The translations under genes were made by a program, and so were the position numbers. The notes beneath the pieces are model-generated. The model was not told the DNA's origin, ran no database searches, and saw only the letters and a list, made by a program, of their open reading frames with translations. Below are positions 5,282 through 5,562 of a stretch of DNA of 5,562 nucleotides, in pieces (the first letter of the stretch is position 1; each line of letters opens with the position of its first letter). Origin of the DNA: Pseudomonadota bacterium (GTDB lineage Bacteria > Pseudomonadota > Alphaproteobacteria > Rhizobiales > Aestuariivirgaceae); NCBI GenBank assembly GCA_016522385.1, contig JAEKFU010000207.1:1-5562 (forward strand), read 5' to 3'.

Positions 5282-5562
5282 TCAGATTTCGGTGAGAACC
5301 GGAACCACTCGTCGAATCAGTTCAGCGGTTCCCGGCGTCATCTGAAACTGGTCAAGGTCTGCCGGTTCGACCCAATGGACTTCGCTGGCATCGCTCTTGG
5401 CGCACGCCTCGCCATCCACCCACTGGGCGCCGAACACGCTCAAGACGTAGTGCGATTCAATCTGGCCGTTACGGGTCTTCTGGATCACGTCAATGCAATC
5501 CAGCAAGCGAATGATGCGCGCGGTAATACCGGTTTCTTCGGCTAACTCGCGCAAAGCGGCAG
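5282..5562 (-). CDS. NUDIX hydrolase, C-terminal part (5' end off the window)
   Basis: NUDIX enzymes hydrolyse nucleoside diphosphates linked to another group X, often in housecleaning of nucleotides. Only the last 92 full codons plus the stop are visible. The fragment opens with AALRELAEETGI, which is the REUxEExGU half of the NUDIX box carrying the metal-binding glutamates. The glycine and first glutamate of the box lie beyond the right edge. Downstream are a strand-like region (HYVLSVFGAQWVDGEA), an EVHWVEPADLDQF motif typical of the fold's end, and a final helix (TAELIRRVVPVLTEI). Substrate cannot be read from this part; generic ADP-ribose or NADH pyrophosphatase-like and MutT-like members share it. 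It lies directly upstream of the DUF3179 gene, probably co-transcribed. Confidence 0.9.
   Translation of the reverse strand, partial: AALRELAEETGITARIIRLLDCIDVIQKTRNGQIESHYVLSVFGAQWVDGEACAKSDASEVHWVEPADLDQFQMTPGTAELIRRVVPVLTEI

Overview
This window reads as chromosomal DNA from an alphaproteobacterium of moderately high GC content, most likely Hyphomicrobiales (Rhizobiales) or a close relative. The main evidence is gene order. A ChvI-type response regulator and a ChvG-type sensor kinase lie side by side and are transcribed divergently from an ATP-dependent phosphoenolpyruvate carboxykinase gene (pckA). This linkage is well known from Agrobacterium, Sinorhizobium and Brucella (where the pair is BvrR/BvrS). 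No insertion sequence, phage gene, CRISPR array, tRNA or rRNA was seen.

Layout, left to right. Positions 1-768 (minus) hold the first 256 codons of chvG; the kinase half lies off the left edge. Positions 769-978 are a non-coding chvI-chvG spacer with several inverted repeats. One hairpin would cover the ribosome-binding site of a seven-codon reading frame whose stop overlaps the chvG start. Positions 979-1689 (minus) are chvI. Positions 1690-2123 are a long divergent regulatory region. Positions 2124-3722 (plus) are pckA, starting at GTG behind a strong Shine-Dalgarno site. Positions 3723-3835 are a short convergent gap. Positions 3836-4111 (minus) encode a 91-residue protein of unknown function. 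Positions 4112-4252 are non-coding. Positions 4253-5245 (minus) encode an exported DUF3179 protein. Positions 5282-5562 (minus) are the 3' part of a NUDIX hydrolase gene running off the right edge.

How the genes may work together. ChvG senses an envelope or acid-related signal and phosphorylates ChvI, an OmpR-family transcription factor. pckA catalyses the first committed step of gluconeogenesis, needed for growth on C4-dicarboxylates. The shared 434-bp promoter region is the obvious place for cross-regulation, but no ChvI site can be proven by eye. The NUDIX and DUF3179 genes are close enough to be one minus-strand transcript. The small gene between DUF3179 and pckA has its own good ribosome-binding site and may be transcribed separately.

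The core genes are ordinary and intact. The least expected signal is the chvI-chvG spacer, where structured RNA and a tiny coupled leader frame could set the kinase-to-regulator ratio. That is a hypothesis from base pairing alone.
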